From Streptosporangiaceae bacterium (GTDB lineage: Bacteria; Actinomycetota; Actinomycetes; Streptosporangiales; Streptosporangiaceae), in the NCBI GenBank assembly GCA_030045175.1, contig JASIBM010000046.1, positions 1 through 13,263 on the forward strand: a DNA stretch of 13,263 bases. Reading direction: 5' to 3'. Numbering within the stretch: position 1 is the first letter of the stretch; each line of letters opens with the position of its first letter. Below the pieces are notes generated by a model. It saw nothing but the letters and a program-made list of their open reading frames with translations. It had not been told where the DNA came from and made no database searches. Made by a program: the position numbers and the translations under genes. Shown piece after piece: positions 12,527-13,263 of the stretch.

Positions 12527-13263
12527 ATGAGTAACATTCTGGCCTTCTTGGGTCGCGACTTGGCGGTTGACCTTGGCACCGCCAACACGCTTATTTACGT
12601 CCGCGGCCGAGGGATCGTGCTGAACGAGCCCTCGGTGGTGGCGCTGAACGTGAGAACTGGCCAGGTCGTAGCCGTGGGCGCCGACGCCAAGCGCATGCTA
12701 GGCAGGACGCCGGAAAACATCGCCGCGATACGACCGCTCAGGGACGGCGTCATCGCCGACTTCGAGGTCACCGAGCGGATGCTCCGGTACTTGATCCAGA
12801 AGGTGCTCAAACGCGGGCACCTGGTGAAACCGCGGATCATCGTGGCCGTGCCCAGCGGCCTCACCGGGGTCGAGCTGAGCGCGGTCAAGGAGGCCGCGCA
12901 TCAGGTCGGCGCGCGCCGGGTGTACATCCTCGAGGAACCCGTGGCCGCGGCGATCGGTGCCGGGCTCCCGGTCAGCGAGCCAACGGGCAACATGGTCGTG
13001 GATATCGGCGGCGGTACCACCGAGATCGCCGTGATCTCGCTCGGCGGCATCGTGACCTCGCAGTCGATCCGCGTTGCCGGGGACGAACTCGACCAGGCCA
13101 TCATCAACTTCGCGAGGAAGAAGCACCGGATCCTGCTGGGCGAGCGGACGGCCGAGAACCTCAAGATCTCGATTGGCTCGGCGCTCCCCGTACCCGATGA
13201 GCCGCCGGTCGAAATCCGCGGCAGGGACCTGGTCAGCGGCTGGCCGAAGACCACCGAGATAAC
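12527..13263 (+). CDS. mreB: MreB, actin-like cell-shape protein, 3' end outside window
   Basis: From ATG 12527 the visible 245 residues read MSNILAFLGRDLAVDLGTAN, then TLIYVRGRGIVLNEPSVVAL, a close match to actinobacterial MreB. Actin-family nucleotide-binding motifs are present: phosphate-1 LAVDLGTANT (12-21), IVAVPSGLTGVE, EEPVAAAIGAGLP and phosphate-2 MVVDIGGGTTEIAVIS. GERTAENLKISIGSA is a family signature. About 100 residues remain beyond the window. A GGAAGG lies ten bases before this ATG. An in-frame ATG at 12506 would add MPEGPFP, but AGGAG is only one base from it, so 12527 is preferred. MreB polymerises under the cytoplasmic membrane and guides wall synthesis; in streptomycetes it acts mainly in spore wall formation. 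It follows the rodZ-like gene, and mreC/mreD would be expected downstream. Confidence 0.93.
   Translation, partial: MSNILAFLGRDLAVDLGTANTLIYVRGRGIVLNEPSVVALNVRTGQVVAVGADAKRMLGRTPENIAAIRPLRDGVIADFEVTERMLRYLIQKVLKRGHLVKPRIIVAVPSGLTGVELSAVKEAAHQVGARRVYILEEPVAAAIGAGLPVSEPTGNMVVDIGGGTTEIAVISLGGIVTSQSIRVAGDELDQAIINFARKKHRILLGERTAENLKISIGSALPVPDEPPVEIRGRDLVSGWPKTTEI

Overview
High-GC DNA with strong G/C third-position bias, GTG starts, a RodZ-like gene and an adjacent mreB gene points to a filamentous or sporulating actinomycete (Streptosporangiales or Streptomycetales type). This is inferred from gene content and base composition. No RNA genes or CRISPR arrays were seen.

Layout. (a) 1-780 (+): the 3' part of an aminoglycoside/hydroxyurea-type phosphotransferase, cut by the window edge. 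(b) 781-1058: a non-coding, hairpin-rich stretch. (c) 1059-2228 (+): a PLP-dependent group II decarboxylase that has lost its N-terminus and is probably a pseudogene. (d) 2175-8843 (-): a compact three-gene operon, read right to left as TIR-NTPase, then P-loop NTPase with TPR-like repeats, then radical SAM/SPASM maturase with a likely PqqD-like (RRE) N-terminal domain. A near-consensus promoter (TTGACT, 17 nt, TACATT) sits just upstream at 8943-8971. (e) 8972-9609: mostly gene-free, with coding debris and a perfect 16-bp inverted repeat. (f) 9610-9972 (+): a SnoaL/NTF2-like protein, convergent with (g) 9969-11330 (-), an intact paralogue of the truncated decarboxylase. (h) 11549-12280 (+): a RodZ-like protein, followed by (i) 12527-end (+), MreB cut by the window edge.

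How the genes may work together. The operon in (d) is the notable part. A TIR domain with the conserved glutamate of NAD-cleaving TIRs is fused to a STAND-like NTPase. It is followed by a second NTPase with a helical-repeat sensor region and a peptide-modifying radical SAM enzyme. The set resembles the actinobacterial FxSxx-COOH systems (FxsB radical SAM, FxsC TIR-like, FxsT TPR protein), in which a small peptide is modified. It also resembles NTP-dependent biological conflict systems. No FxSxx-type precursor is visible. A short ORF overlapping the operon head (8752-8850) has the strongest ribosome binding site in the region and is a candidate substrate peptide. The two decarboxylase copies flank the operon in opposite orientation, suggesting it sits in a rearranged or acquired segment. 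RodZ and MreB form an unrelated cell-shape module.
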